This document shows, in pieces, positions 32,665-41,222 of a stretch of 64,000 nt of DNA. A model generated the notes under the pieces. It was not told the DNA's origin. It saw only the letters and a list, made by a program, of their open reading frames with translations, and searched no databases. Source of the DNA: JABHIE01 sp964584805 (lineage in GTDB: Bacteria; Planctomycetota; UBA1135); assembly GCA_964584805.1 (NCBI GenBank), contig CAZPAY010000005.1, forward strand, positions 1 to 64,000, in the 5' to 3' direction. Every line of letters starts with the position of its first letter. The stretch's first letter is position 1. The translations under genes were made by a program, and so were the position numbers.

Positions 32665-33297
32665 TTAGGGTAAATTCAATAACTGCGGGATAACCCCCGA
32701 GTCTTGCAAATAGCTCATGCTCGCCACGGCAAAAGCGGCGAGCAAAATTAAAAAACATCGTACGCAGTGCCGGCGTAGAGCGAGCATGTGCACGCTTACA
32801 TGGGTTGTTGTTTTCCAGCCCTGTAATCGCCTCGGCAAAACGCGCGGTGTGCTTTTCATGTAATCCAAATAGGGCTGACCAAAGGCTGCAATCAACCGTG
32901 ATTCTTCCTCACGAATCAAGGGATAAAAAATGCCCAAGAAAAGCAAGAGTGTGCCAGCTAGGAAGCTAAGTGATTGAAGGTGCCCAGCAAAACCAATGGC
33001 AATCAAAAAGGAGCCAACATAAAGCGGGTTTCTGCACAGGCTAAAGGGGCCTTCGGTAATGAGCTCTTTGGTTTTGCGACCGCCTAAATAAAGCGTGGAC
33101 CAAGTGCGCACAATGATGCCGAGCGTGATGGATAGCCAGCCTAGGCAGTGTAAGAGCAGTGCTTCGATACTGCCGACGGCAAAAGGGTGGCCTGAAACAA
33201 GGACGGCTGCTCCCAGTAATGCGAAGCCGAGCAAGGAAACACGAATGCGCCAAGCAGCGGGGTGCAAGGTTGATGGGGCGGTTGTTGTGGAGGGCAT
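32665..33297 (-). CDS. isoprenylcysteine-methyltransferase-like membrane protein
   Basis: A 210-residue protein with four or five membrane helices. The C-terminal half has the ICMT/phospholipid-methyltransferase signature: TEGPFSLCRNPLYVGSFL (family G-P-x-x-x-x-R-H/N-P-x-Y) and EEESRLIAAFGQPYLDYMKSTPR, the SAM-binding E-E ... Y motif. Bacterial members methylate small lipophilic or lipid substrates at the membrane. The extra C-terminal helix after residue about 175 is unusual. A single gene, convergent with the proS operon. Confidence 0.75.
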   Translation of the reverse strand: MPSTTTAPSTLHPAAWRIRVSLLGFALLGAAVLVSGHPFAVGSIEALLLHCLGWLSITLGIIVRTWSTLYLGGRKTKELITEGPFSLCRNPLYVGSFLIAIGFAGHLQSLSFLAGTLLLFLGIFYPLIREEESRLIAAFGQPYLDYMKSTPRVLPRRLQGWKTTTHVSVHMLALRRHCVRCFLILLAAFAVASMSYLQDSGVIPQLLNLP

Positions 33298-33306
33298 ACA
33301 AGTTTT

Positions 33307-33312
33307 ATTCTA
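33307..33312 (-). promoter_or_regulatory. -10 box TAGAAT for the ICMT-like gene
   Basis: TAGAAT on the minus strand ends nine bases before ATG 33297. Confidence 0.4.
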
Positions 33313-33319
33313 AAGTTCT

Positions 33320-33524
33320 ATATGAAAGCAATCGATGCTTTCGTGTGACATTTCTGATAAAAGCCCCCTTGTAGGGAAGTACTTTGCCCTTACATATTCA
33401 CAGTGGGTGAATTGTCTCCTCAATTCATTCCACTTCGCGAAAGCGAGCAGTGAGCAACTGCAACAAAAGTCCGGGGCCGAGAGTTCGTTGTGGTGGCGGG
33501 AACTCAGGCTCCGGCACCCTTTTT
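33320..33524 (+). ncRNA. candidate structured small RNA
   Basis: This gene-free stretch contains five hairpins in a row. They are GAAAGCA/TGCTTTC at 33324-33342, AGGGAAG/CTT-tg-CCCT at 33373-33390, a 13-pair stem with one bulge at 33402-33434, TCGC-GAAA-GCGA with a GNRA loop at 33435-33446, and the terminator-like stem at 33471-33514. TATATG near 33319-33324 could be its -10 box. No good coding frame is present. It may be an independent small RNA; a riboswitch is less likely because the next gene has its own start-proximal promoter. Confidence 0.35.
33471..33524 (+). terminator. long terminator-like hairpin
   Basis: CCGGGGCC pairs with GGCTCCGG (one wobble), then a small internal loop, then GAGTTC with GAACTC, and a 13-base loop. 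T5 at 33520-33524 follows five bases after the stem. Confidence 0.5.
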
Positions 33525-33562
33525 ATAAGGCTAGTGTTGCCCGGCAAAGTTCTTGGGGCGTC

Positions 33563-33568
33563 TATACT
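33563..33568 (+). promoter_or_regulatory. -10 box TATACT before the nuclease-like gene
   Basis: TATACT ends eight bases before ATG 33577. This selects ATG 33577, which begins the signal peptide, over ATG 33553, which would lie upstream of the transcript. Confidence 0.5.
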
Positions 33569-33576
33569 TTTCGCTC

Positions 33577-34512
33577 ATGCTTCGCTTGCTCCCCCTTGCC
33601 CTTGCCGCTTTTTTGATTTCGTTTGCCCCCCAAGAGGGCAGCAATAGTGGTCAAATCCCTGAAAAGGGTGATTCTCTTCGCTTTGTTGCGTGGAACATCG
33701 AAAACTTTTTTGATGTGTACGACGATCCTTACAGTAGTGATCAAATCACGAAACCGTCGTTTCCTTCTGATCAGCGCAAGCAGAGAGTTGCAGATGTTTT
33801 GAAACAACTTGATGCAGATATCGTCGCATTAGAAGAAGTTGAAAACCGCGGCGTGCTAAAACAGTTCCTAAAAGAGTACCTGCCAGAAATGGGTTACGAA
33901 GCCGTCTTGATCGAAGGGAATGATCGGCGCGGGATTGACAACGCATTGTTGTCGCGGGTGCCCATTGGTGCCGTGACGAGTTATCAACACATGAAACTTA
34001 CGCGCGACAATGGCTCACCGTATCAATTTGGTCGTGACTTGCTACGCGTGAATATTCCAAGTTGGGATACCGATGTTTATGTTGTGCATTTCAAATCGCA
34101 ACACGGTGGTCGCAAGAGTGATTCGAAGCGCCAAGCCGAGGCGAGTAAGGTCATCGAAATTTTGAATGCGGAAAGAATAAACCGCCCGCATTACCGTGCC
34201 GTAGTTGCCGGTGATTACAACGAGGTGCGCGATGAAGACAATGCCGAGCGCAAGCCGAATCAAGAGCCAGGTGCCGTCACGATGATGCTTAATGCGGGGC
34301 TTGTCGATGCCTGCGCAGGTCAGCCTCAGTTTTCATACAACAAAGAGCCATACCTCTCACGCATTGATTTCGCTTTGATGACGCCGGCCCTGGCGAAAGA
34401 TAAAGTCGTGGCGAAAGTCATTCCGATGGTTGAGGGGGTCGACTTGCAATGCACAAGCGATCACTTTCCTGTCTTGGTTGATTTTAAGAAACCGGCGGCT
34501 AAGAAAGACTAG
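33577..34512 (+). CDS. secreted endonuclease/exonuclease/phosphatase-family protein
   Basis: A 311-residue exported hydrolase of the DNase I-like fold with a signal peptide (residues 1-15). The full motif set is present: WNIENFF, LEEVEN (metal Glu), VVHFKSQHGG, VVAGDYNEVRDE (catalytic Asp/Asn), SRIDFAL and TSDHFPV (catalytic His). Substrates of the family range from extracellular DNA to phosphoesters. Released outside the cytoplasm, it could supply nucleotides or phosphate. It is convergent with the lon-domain gene, with no gap. Confidence 0.88.
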   Translation: MLRLLPLALAAFLISFAPQEGSNSGQIPEKGDSLRFVAWNIENFFDVYDDPYSSDQITKPSFPSDQRKQRVADVLKQLDADIVALEEVENRGVLKQFLKEYLPEMGYEAVLIEGNDRRGIDNALLSRVPIGAVTSYQHMKLTRDNGSPYQFGRDLLRVNIPSWDTDVYVVHFKSQHGGRKSDSKRQAEASKVIEILNAERINRPHYRAVVAGDYNEVRDEDNAERKPNQEPGAVTMMLNAGLVDACAGQPQFSYNKEPYLSRIDFALMTPALAKDKVVAKVIPMVEGVDLQCTSDHFPVLVDFKKPAAKKD

Positions 34513-35148
34513 CTAATTCAACCCAGGCTCACCTTGGTCTCCGCCGAAATTTTGGCGCGTTTCGAGGTGCGCGTGAAGATGCTTAAGCACCGCCTTTGCG
34601 CGCCATTCCTGGTCAAGGATTTCGAATAGCTTCTGTTTTTCGGCCATGTCGAGCGACATCGCTACGGTGAGTACATCAGCTAAATAGCCCACCTTTGACT
34701 TTGGCGGGAGAATTAACGAGCCATCGGCGAAGTCAACCAAGCCATCGCGCAGAGCCACGCGGATGTCGTCTTCCACTTTGGTGTCTTGGATTTCGACTTC
34801 AGTTAAAACTTCAAATTCGGCCAAACGGTATTCTTTGTCGCCGGACTCTACTTCGGTGAATCGAATTCGATCGCGCCCGCTCACGAGTAGGTTGTATGAG
34901 CCGCCATCGTCTTTGGATGATTGCAAAATGCGAGCTAGTCCGCCGACATGGTAGAGGTCGGGGTTGGTGTCAAAATAATTTAGCTCCCAGTCGCCTTTGA
35001 GGACGGTGATCAAAAAAGTGTCTTTCCCCTCAGCCAGCAAATCATCAATCATGCTGACATAGCGTGGCTCAAAAATGTGCAGCGGCAAAACCGCCCCAGG
35101 GTAGAGCAGCACATTCGGAAGAGGGAAAATTGGAAGCGTTTGTTTCAT
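34513..35148 (-). CDS. stand-alone Lon substrate-binding-domain protein
   Basis: A 211-residue protein that is the N-terminal domain of Lon protease without ATPase or protease parts. It shows LPIFPLPNVLLYPGAVLPLHIFEPRY, the DD-x-x-x-Y-N-L-x-x-x-GRDRIRF strand and a helical C-terminal part ending KAVLKHLHAHLE. Such proteins are widespread in bacteria and their role is unclear; they may bind unfolded proteins. ATG 35148 overlaps the mqnA stop by four bases, making this the last gene of the menaquinone operon. Confidence 0.88.
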   Translation of the reverse strand: MKQTLPIFPLPNVLLYPGAVLPLHIFEPRYVSMIDDLLAEGKDTFLITVLKGDWELNYFDTNPDLYHVGGLARILQSSKDDGGSYNLLVSGRDRIRFTEVESGDKEYRLAEFEVLTEVEIQDTKVEDDIRVALRDGLVDFADGSLILPPKSKVGYLADVLTVAMSLDMAEKQKLFEILDQEWRAKAVLKHLHAHLETRQNFGGDQGEPGLN

Positions 35149-35915
35149 TTCAGCAAACTGAGGCGAGAGCTAAATGCACTCAGGGCATCGCGAATCTCGC
35201 TCTCGGGCATGAAATAGGTCAAATCTTGCCCGAGGTAACGCAACATAAAGTCGCGCGACCTCCCCAATGTAGCCATTCCTTCCTCAATAAGGGGCTCAAG
35301 TTGCGTCACGCCTCGACGCGCAGCATTCATCAGCGGCTCGGCGGCATCATCAGGGTCAAAACCGCGGCGCCCAATCCACCCCGCATAAACAAAGGGCAAC
35401 GCTGTCATTTGCTCCCAAACAGAGCCAAGGTCAATTACGCTCCAGTCAGGGTGTGCCGTCTCAGCTAACAAGGCTGGGTCACCAATGATTTGGACGGCAT
35501 CCGCACCTGAGTTGAAAGGATCTTGTTCGGCGGATAATTCGCGGCGAGTAAAAGGTGCCTTGAAATGTTCACGCAATGCGATTGCCGCCAATGCGCGCCC
35601 CGTGCGGCTGTGGGGGTCAGGCACAAAATCACGAATGAGGCTTGGGTCGGTCAATCCCGGACGCAAGAAAAGCAACACTGAGCGCACGGCGGCGCGGGCT
35701 GCAATCACAGGTCCGGCGTGCCAAAACGCAAGTGATTCGTTTTCGAGTGCAATCGAAGAGGAGGCTAATGCCACGTCGACTTCGCCACGCACGAGCATGC
35801 GCGCTAGATCTGCAGGAGGGGCCGTGATGAGCTCAATGTCGCCAGATTCGGCCAAACCTGCCGTCAAAGGGCGAGCGACGAGATACGGAACCGTGCCGAC
35901 GCGTAAAGGCATCAA
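35145..35915 (-). CDS. mqnA: chorismate dehydratase (menaquinone, futalosine route)
   Basis: A 256-residue periplasmic-binding-protein-like enzyme that dehydrates chorismate to 3-enolpyruvylbenzoate. The start VGTVPYLVARPL matches MqnA VGxVxYLNxxPL, with Val for Asn. VDVALASSS and LGSVWEQMTALPFVYAGWIGR are the other family segments. It sits directly after mqnE with a four-base overlap (ATGA), which supports MqnA over its paralogue MqnD. Confidence 0.85.
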   Translation of the reverse strand: MMPLRVGTVPYLVARPLTAGLAESGDIELITAPPADLARMLVRGEVDVALASSSIALENESLAFWHAGPVIAARAAVRSVLLFLRPGLTDPSLIRDFVPDPHSRTGRALAAIALREHFKAPFTRRELSAEQDPFNSGADAVQIIGDPALLAETAHPDWSVIDLGSVWEQMTALPFVYAGWIGRRGFDPDDAAEPLMNAARRGVTQLEPLIEEGMATLGRSRDFMLRYLGQDLTYFMPESEIRDALSAFSSRLSLLK

Positions 35916-37081
35916 ACTGGAATCGAGCCGTTTGAGTGGCGTGCGTCGGTTGTCAGCGCGTCGTCGCCCTCAAAAGTGCGAATCACTTGATACAAAGTGT
36001 CACGCTCAACAGGGGTGCGCCCCGCTTCACGAATGAGTTGGTGGATACGTGCGCGCGTTAGTTTTTCGGGCGTAGCTGCACCGGCGTCGTGATAAACCTT
36101 TTCTTGGCTAACCGTACCGTCAAGGTCATCGGCGCCGTAGCCCAGTGCGAGTTGCGCAACGGGCAAGCCGAGCATCACCCAATAAGCCTTGATGTGAGGT
36201 ATGTTGTCGAGGAATAGGCGCGACAGTGCAATCGACCGCAAGCGCTCTTGCGGGTTTGGTAAGGGCAGATGACTGAGCCCGGGTGTGTTATCGGGATGAA
36301 AAGCCAGCGGCACAAATGTCTGGAAGCCGCCCGTCTCATCTTGCAAAGCGCGCAATCGCGAGAGGTGATCCACACGCTCTTCGAGCGTTTCAATCATGCC
36401 GTAAAGCATGGTGCAGTTCGTCTTAAAGCCGTGCTCGTGAATTTGCCGAGCCAACTCAACCCAACGCTCTGCACCCATCTTTTTCGGGTACAACTCTTGC
36501 CGCACGCGCTCACTGAAAATTTCAGCACCACCGCCCGGTAGTGAATCCAACCCAGCCTCGCGCAAGTCGTCAAACACTTCACCCACAGGTTTGCCGGCGA
36601 GTTTCACGATCTGGTCAATCTCAACCATTGTGTAAGCTTTGACATGTACATCGGGTTTGCCGCGTTTGGCAGCACGCAAAATATCAAGGAAATACTCATA
36701 GCCCAGGGATGGCCAAACGCCCGCAACCATGTGCACCTCGGTTGCTTCAGGGTTGGCCTGCGCTAATTCCTTTTCGACATCTTCGGCGCTCATGCAATAT
36801 GCGCCATCATCACCCGGCCGTTTTTGAAACGCGCAAAAATCGCAAAACTGATTACACCAATTGGTGTAATTCACATGGATATTCACATTGTAAAAAGTCG
36901 TGTCGCCGTAAAGTTTTTCACGCACTTCATTGGCAAGCAAGCCGAGCAAAGCAATGTCATCGGTTTGATACATCGCTAAGCCGTCGGCCTCAGTCAAACG
37001 CTCACCCGCCCGCACCTTCGTCGGGATGCCAGTAAGACCGCTGCGCGCGGCGCGCGATTCAAGAATGGAAGTTGAAATCAT
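35912..37081 (-). CDS. mqnE: aminodeoxyfutalosine synthase
   Basis: A 389-residue radical-SAM enzyme joining SAM-derived adenosyl to 3-enolpyruvylbenzoate, the second step of the futalosine pathway. The cluster motif C-x3-C-x2-C reads CNQFCDFC after NVNIHVNYTNW. LPGGGAEIFSERVR and TNCTMLYGMIET are family hallmarks. The length is normal. It starts four bases inside the end of the lipoprotein gene at 37078-39273, so expression of the pathway enzyme is coupled to a surface protein. Confidence 0.92.
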   Translation of the reverse strand: MISTSILESRAARSGLTGIPTKVRAGERLTEADGLAMYQTDDIALLGLLANEVREKLYGDTTFYNVNIHVNYTNWCNQFCDFCAFQKRPGDDGAYCMSAEDVEKELAQANPEATEVHMVAGVWPSLGYEYFLDILRAAKRGKPDVHVKAYTMVEIDQIVKLAGKPVGEVFDDLREAGLDSLPGGGAEIFSERVRQELYPKKMGAERWVELARQIHEHGFKTNCTMLYGMIETLEERVDHLSRLRALQDETGGFQTFVPLAFHPDNTPGLSHLPLPNPQERLRSIALSRLFLDNIPHIKAYWVMLGLPVAQLALGYGADDLDGTVSQEKVYHDAGAATPEKLTRARIHQLIREAGRTPVERDTLYQVIRTFEGDDALTTDARHSNGSIPV

Positions 37082-39273
37082 GGACAGAACTCGTCGAGGG
37101 GCCAGGTGCGAGGGGCGCTGACAGGTGAGAGCGGTGTCGTTTGAGGGCCAGATAGGAGTGGGTGTTCGCCATTAAGATAGTAATCTGGCTCCGGGGACGG
37201 GCTAGGTGGATTGCTCAATGAAATCGACTCCAATGTGATCGAGGCATGGATGTCACCATTGCAATGAGAGCCGGCGAGGCCCATTTCATCTGTGCGCAAG
37301 ATCCAGCCTTGCCACGAAGTCGAGTCGTCAAAAAGCGCTCCAGATAAAACGAAATCCCCATCGGAGCGGGCTGCCAAACTAAGTAAGGAGTTTGAAACCG
37401 TGCCGGGGAAAGTATAAGCCCAATCAGCTACAAGAGTGCTTGGGTCGAGCCGCACGAGAATCGATTCTGAGGGGGTAAAGCCATCGAGATAATGAAGCGC
37501 GCCAGCCAAATAGTAGAATCCATTCATTTCGAGGCAGTCTTCGAAAATAAGCTCCGTACCCCTTGGGCCTGCAAAAACCCTTTGACTTACAGGAATACCT
37601 TGCGCATCAACACGCAGAATCCAGGCATCGCGCCGATGCGTTGGATTGAAGAAGGCGTGCGAGCGCCCGAGGATGAGGAATTGATTTCCGCTTAACGGAG
37701 CAATGCGGTCAAAATAATCATTGCCGGGGTTTTGGGAGTTTGCCTCATAGAACAAATCGCTTACATTTGCGATAATCCCGGATGAGTGGATGCCTACAAG
37801 CCAGCCATCGGCGTTGTTGGGATTGGTGTGCGTTGAATAGCCAACAGCTAATGCGTCGTTTGATGTCGTCGTGGCGACGCCCCTTAACTCATAAGTGATG
37901 CCTGAGGGTACATAGCCTCTGACCATAGACCATTGTGCCGCACCGCTAGAATCTACTTTAGTGATGAGCCCAAAAGTATCTGTGTTGAGGTCGCTTTCCC
38001 TTAAAACCTTCGAAGTCATTGCGCCCACAAAGAAGGCATCATTTCCTGCTGCACTTGCGCCTAAGAAGTAATGACTTGCGTTTTCTAACTCTGTTGCAAA
38101 TTGGTATTGATTCATCCATGAAACACCACCGTTTTGGTCGAAAGCCATCGCCGCACCATCTGACATGAAGATTTCGGTTGTGCGATTCCCGGCAAGAATG
38201 TGTGCGCCAGTATTGGGCTGATAAGCCGAGTCGTCGACATTCATATCGACATCAATTGTTTTCACCCAAGCAAGCTCGCCAGTGGCCTCCAGCTTGGCTG
38301 CGGCAGGGTGGCGAAAACCTTCGGCTTGAGAGCCAACGAGCAACATTTCGTCAGAACCAAGCGGGTGGATGCCAACCCACTGCAGCAATTCGGCCTCACC
38401 TTCAAAGTTCCAGGCCCCGGGTGAATCAACCGCGTGGATTTCTCGGTCAAAGATGTTAAGGGTGTGCTGATTGGGTGAGCCGATTTTTGACGCATCACCT
38501 GTGACTTCGGTGATTTCAAAAACGACGGTTTCACTGCCTTCGTCGAGGAGGTCAATGAGCAAGCTTGAAACGAGGAAGGTGCGTGTGTCTCCATCTAGAG
38601 AATTGACGGGGAAATTTAAATCAACGGATGTGAAAGTGAAGTCGTCGCCCAAAGTCGCTGAGCCGGAGTCTGAGATGTCAACGGTGACATTAATCTCTTC
38701 GGTGAGCACCTCGCCGTGGACCGTGCTGAGCTGAAGGAAAATAGGGAAATCATTTCGGCCCTCCTCGGCTTCCGATGCGCTTTTTTGAAAAGCGACCATG
38801 CCAGCTGATTCCGAGATGTGCATAGTGTGTGATGAAATAGCACCAATCTCAACGTCACCGTCACCTATGCTAAGGCCTAGCTTGATGGACTCTTGATCGT
38901 CTTCAAGGTCATCAGCGAGAATTGTGCCGAGGCTAAAAGTGATTGCGTTACCGCTACGAGACCCAGCAGGAAAGATGGCCTGAAGGGGAAGTGAATCGAA
39001 GTTGTAATCGAGTTCACTCGTGGCGAACCCATCGCCTAATTCTGTGGTGTCCGTGATAAGAACGGAGACATCGGAGGTCAGCGCCTTACCGTCACTGCTC
39101 GTTAAAACTAAAGTGACTCCTGCGGTACTGTCGAGCTCAAGAGGAAACGATGTGGCTTCAAAAAAAGAAACCACAGCTGAGTTTGGCGGGGGCGTCTCGT
39201 CGTCGCCACCCAAGCAAGCGGGAATAGCGACGAGAAAGGCCAAAAGAGCCGACCGTTGGGCTATGTTGCACAT
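37078..39273 (-). CDS. large lipoprotein with Calx-beta-like repeats
   Basis: A 731-residue lipoprotein with lipobox AIPAC (Cys20). Residues about 30-150 and 155-275 are two related Calx-beta-like modules, each with a Phe-Pro-Leu-Glu/Ile-Phe-Leu strand, a late D-DLEDD or L-LDEGSE acidic turn, and HTMHI or HTLNI endings. Residues about 290-690 form a repeated W-x-x-x-I-D / G-x-x-V-x-G pattern resembling a beta-propeller of the delta-60 type. It may bind calcium and act at the surface. It leads the mqnE-mqnA-lon-domain operon. Confidence 0.7.
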   Translation of the reverse strand: MCNIAQRSALLAFLVAIPACLGGDDETPPPNSAVVSFFEATSFPLELDSTAGVTLVLTSSDGKALTSDVSVLITDTTELGDGFATSELDYNFDSLPLQAIFPAGSRSGNAITFSLGTILADDLEDDQESIKLGLSIGDGDVEIGAISSHTMHISESAGMVAFQKSASEAEEGRNDFPIFLQLSTVHGEVLTEEINVTVDISDSGSATLGDDFTFTSVDLNFPVNSLDGDTRTFLVSSLLIDLLDEGSETVVFEITEVTGDASKIGSPNQHTLNIFDREIHAVDSPGAWNFEGEAELLQWVGIHPLGSDEMLLVGSQAEGFRHPAAAKLEATGELAWVKTIDVDMNVDDSAYQPNTGAHILAGNRTTEIFMSDGAAMAFDQNGGVSWMNQYQFATELENASHYFLGASAAGNDAFFVGAMTSKVLRESDLNTDTFGLITKVDSSGAAQWSMVRGYVPSGITYELRGVATTTSNDALAVGYSTHTNPNNADGWLVGIHSSGIIANVSDLFYEANSQNPGNDYFDRIAPLSGNQFLILGRSHAFFNPTHRRDAWILRVDAQGIPVSQRVFAGPRGTELIFEDCLEMNGFYYLAGALHYLDGFTPSESILVRLDPSTLVADWAYTFPGTVSNSLLSLAARSDGDFVLSGALFDDSTSWQGWILRTDEMGLAGSHCNGDIHASITLESISLSNPPSPSPEPDYYLNGEHPLLSGPQTTPLSPVSAPRTWPLDEFCP

Positions 39274-39279
39274 CCGCTT

Positions 39280-39285
39280 AGTTTA
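39280..39285 (-). promoter_or_regulatory. -10 box TAAACT for the mqnE operon
   Basis: TAAACT on the minus strand ends six bases before ATG 39273, the same box and spacing as before 14818, 22412 and 63116. Confidence 0.45.
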
Positions 39286-39331
39286 ACGGATGCGCCGCAA
39301 CATACGGTCGGCTCAGCTAAGGAGAGTCACT

Positions 39332-40090
39332 CTAGAAATAAACGGAAATGCCGAAGGTGGCCATTACGCCGCCAAAGTTGTCGCCGCNNNNNNNNNNNNN
39401 NNNNNNNNNNNNNNNNNNNNNNNNNNNNNNNNNNNNNNNNNNNNNNNNNNNNNNNNNNNNNNNNNNNNNNNNNNNNNNNNNNNNNNNTGGCGCCGTCAAA
39501 ACGCCAATGTCGCCCTCAGTGAGCTCAAGATTGATTAGGGGTACTGCAACTTCTATGGCTGCACTTTCAGTGAAAAAGTGGGTGAGACCAAGTGAGATGT
39601 CGAAATCTAAATCTACACCGTGTAGGGCGAATTCTTGTGAGTTGACGTGGAAGACATCGAGGCAATTCCAGTTGAACTCTACCCATGGAGTTGAGCTAAG
39701 GACTTGCTTTACAGCGTAATAGCGAGCGTAAAGTTGGACATTGTCAAACTCGACGCCATAGCCTCCGCTTGAGCGGTTAAGACCAAGGCCAACTTCGCTG
39801 CCTAGGCCCAATTCGAGCTGATTGCTGAAGAGTTTACCAACGGTAAAGTTAAGCCCGCCACCAGCGCTAATTGCTTTGCTTCCATCATCCTCTGGCGAGT
39901 CGATGTCTAGGGTCAAATCGGCATTGCTTCCGCCTGAAATCCGCCAATCGCCCGCCGAAAAGGAGCCTGCGGGGATTGAGGTTGCTGCAGCAGCACTTGG
40001 AGCCGATGGGCCGCCGAAAGATGCATCGGGGGCAGCGCAACTCATTACAAAAGTCGAGAGTACAAGTAGGGGGAGTGGTGAGTATTTCAT
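39332..40090 (-). CDS. outer-membrane-like lipoprotein spanning an assembly gap
   Basis: A lipoprotein with lipobox FVMSC (Cys18) and a Gly/Ala/Pro-rich linker. It is followed by alternating strands (LELGLGSEVGLGLN, NVQLYARYYAVKQ, LDFDISLGLTHFF) and a final FGISVYF, typical of an outer-membrane barrel ending in Phe. The 100-N gap removes an unknown number of residues near the C-terminus. The frame happens to match on both sides if the gap is taken as 100, so its true length and frame are unknown. ATG 40090 follows mqnC by 19 bases, so it may be cotranscribed. Confidence 0.6.
   Translation of the reverse strand: MKYSPLPLLVLSTFVMSCAAPDASFGGPSAPSAAAATSIPAGSFSAGDWRISGGSNADLTLDIDSPEDDGSKAISAGGGLNFTVGKLFSNQLELGLGSEVGLGLNRSSGGYGVEFDNVQLYARYYAVKQVLSSTPWVEFNWNCLDVFHVNSQEFALHGVDLDFDISLGLTHFFTESAAIEVAVPLINLELTEGDIGVLTAPXXXXXXXXXXXXXXXXXXXXXXXXXXXXXXXXXXGDNFGGVMATFGISVYF
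39388..39487. other. assembly gap (100 N)
   Basis: Exactly 100 unknown bases, the usual placeholder for a scaffold join of unknown size. The sequence on the two sides belongs to one protein in type, so the join is plausible, but the real length is unknown. Confidence 0.98.
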
Positions 40091-40109
40091 TTGAAGTGAG
40101 GTCAGGGTG

Positions 40110-41192
40110 TTACACAAGCTCGTAAGCCTGCGTGCGGCGGCGGGGATCGAAGCCTGCGTCGCGAATTTGTTGCTCAATCTTATCAATGCCAACCAATTCG
40201 AAACAGCCGGCCGCTGAAACCACATTTTCTTCCAGCATGGCAGAGCCGAAATCATTGCAGCCCATGCGAAGCGCTAGTGCAGCCGCGTCAGAGCCTTGCG
40301 TGACAAAACTGGCCTGAATGTTGTCAAAATTATCCAGGAAAATGCGGGATAGCGCGGTCATCCGGAAGTACTCAGCGTGCGTGGCCTTGTGCCAGCCATC
40401 AGCCATCAATTGCTCGCCAAGTGGGTTACCGCCGGGCTGAAAAGTCCAGCCAATGTAAGCCGTGAAACCACCGGTGCGGTCTTGCACTTGTCGCAAACGG
40501 TCAAGGTGCTCAACGCGATCTGCCGCCGACTCAAGGTGCCCAAACATCATCGTGGCGGTCGTAAGCATGCCCAAACCATGTGCCTCTTCCATGATGTTGA
40601 GCCAGTCGTCGGTTGTCGCCTTGCGCGGTGCGATTTTCTCACGGACGCCCTCCGTCAAGATTTCTGCGCCTCCACCCGGCATCGATTTCATCCCGGCGGC
40701 TTGAAGGCGCTGTAAAACCTCAAGCGTCGTGCACTTGGAAACTTTCGACAAATGATGAATTTCAGGCGGGCTCATCGCGTGGAGATGCAACTGAGGGTAT
40801 CGCTCTTTCAGGTCGCGGAATAAATCCTCAAACCATTCCACGCCCATCGTTGGGTGATGGCCGTTTTGCAATAGGATTTGTACGCCACCCAAGGCAAGAG
40901 TCTCTTCGACGCGTTTGTAAATTTCATCCCGCGAAAGCACATAGCCCTTTTCCTTGTCTTTCGGGGTTGCGTAGAACGAACAAAAAGTGCAATCCGTGAC
41001 GCAAATGTTCGTTGGGTTGAGATTGCGGTCAATAATGTAAGTCACAATCCCTTCGGAGTGCTTGCGTTGGCGCACCTCGTCAGCAAGCAAAGCAAGCGTT
41101 GCTAAATCGGCCTCTTCATGTAGAAAAAGCGCTTCTTTAGCGGAAATGCGCTCGTTTTTGAGCACTTTGTCAGAGATGGCTGCTATGTCCAT
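40110..41192 (-). CDS. mqnC: cyclic dehypoxanthinyl futalosine synthase
   Basis: A 360-residue radical-SAM enzyme that closes the ring of dehypoxanthinyl futalosine in menaquinone synthesis. The cluster motif CVTDCTFC follows RNLNPTNI. GVQILLQNGHHPT, SMPGGGAEILTEGVR and TTATMMFGHLES are MqnC hallmarks. It is separated from mqnE and mqnA by two lipoprotein genes. mqnB and mqnD are not in the window. Confidence 0.93.
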   Translation of the reverse strand: MDIAAISDKVLKNERISAKEALFLHEEADLATLALLADEVRQRKHSEGIVTYIIDRNLNPTNICVTDCTFCSFYATPKDKEKGYVLSRDEIYKRVEETLALGGVQILLQNGHHPTMGVEWFEDLFRDLKERYPQLHLHAMSPPEIHHLSKVSKCTTLEVLQRLQAAGMKSMPGGGAEILTEGVREKIAPRKATTDDWLNIMEEAHGLGMLTTATMMFGHLESAADRVEHLDRLRQVQDRTGGFTAYIGWTFQPGGNPLGEQLMADGWHKATHAEYFRMTALSRIFLDNFDNIQASFVTQGSDAAALALRMGCNDFGSAMLEENVVSAAGCFELVGIDKIEQQIRDAGFDPRRRTQAYELV

Positions 41193-41198
41193 CTGCGT

Positions 41199-41204
41199 AT
41201 TTTA
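41199..41204 (-). promoter_or_regulatory. -10 box TAAAAT before mqnC
   Basis: TAAAAT on the minus strand ends six bases before ATG 41192, so mqnC has its own promoter separate from algH upstream. Confidence 0.45.
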
Positions 41205-41222
41205 GGTGAGTGCGGCCAAGGT

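Noticed and set aside
39256..39538. Open frames across the N run on the plus strand
   Set aside because: They consist mostly of unknown residues and lie antisense to the lipoprotein gene.
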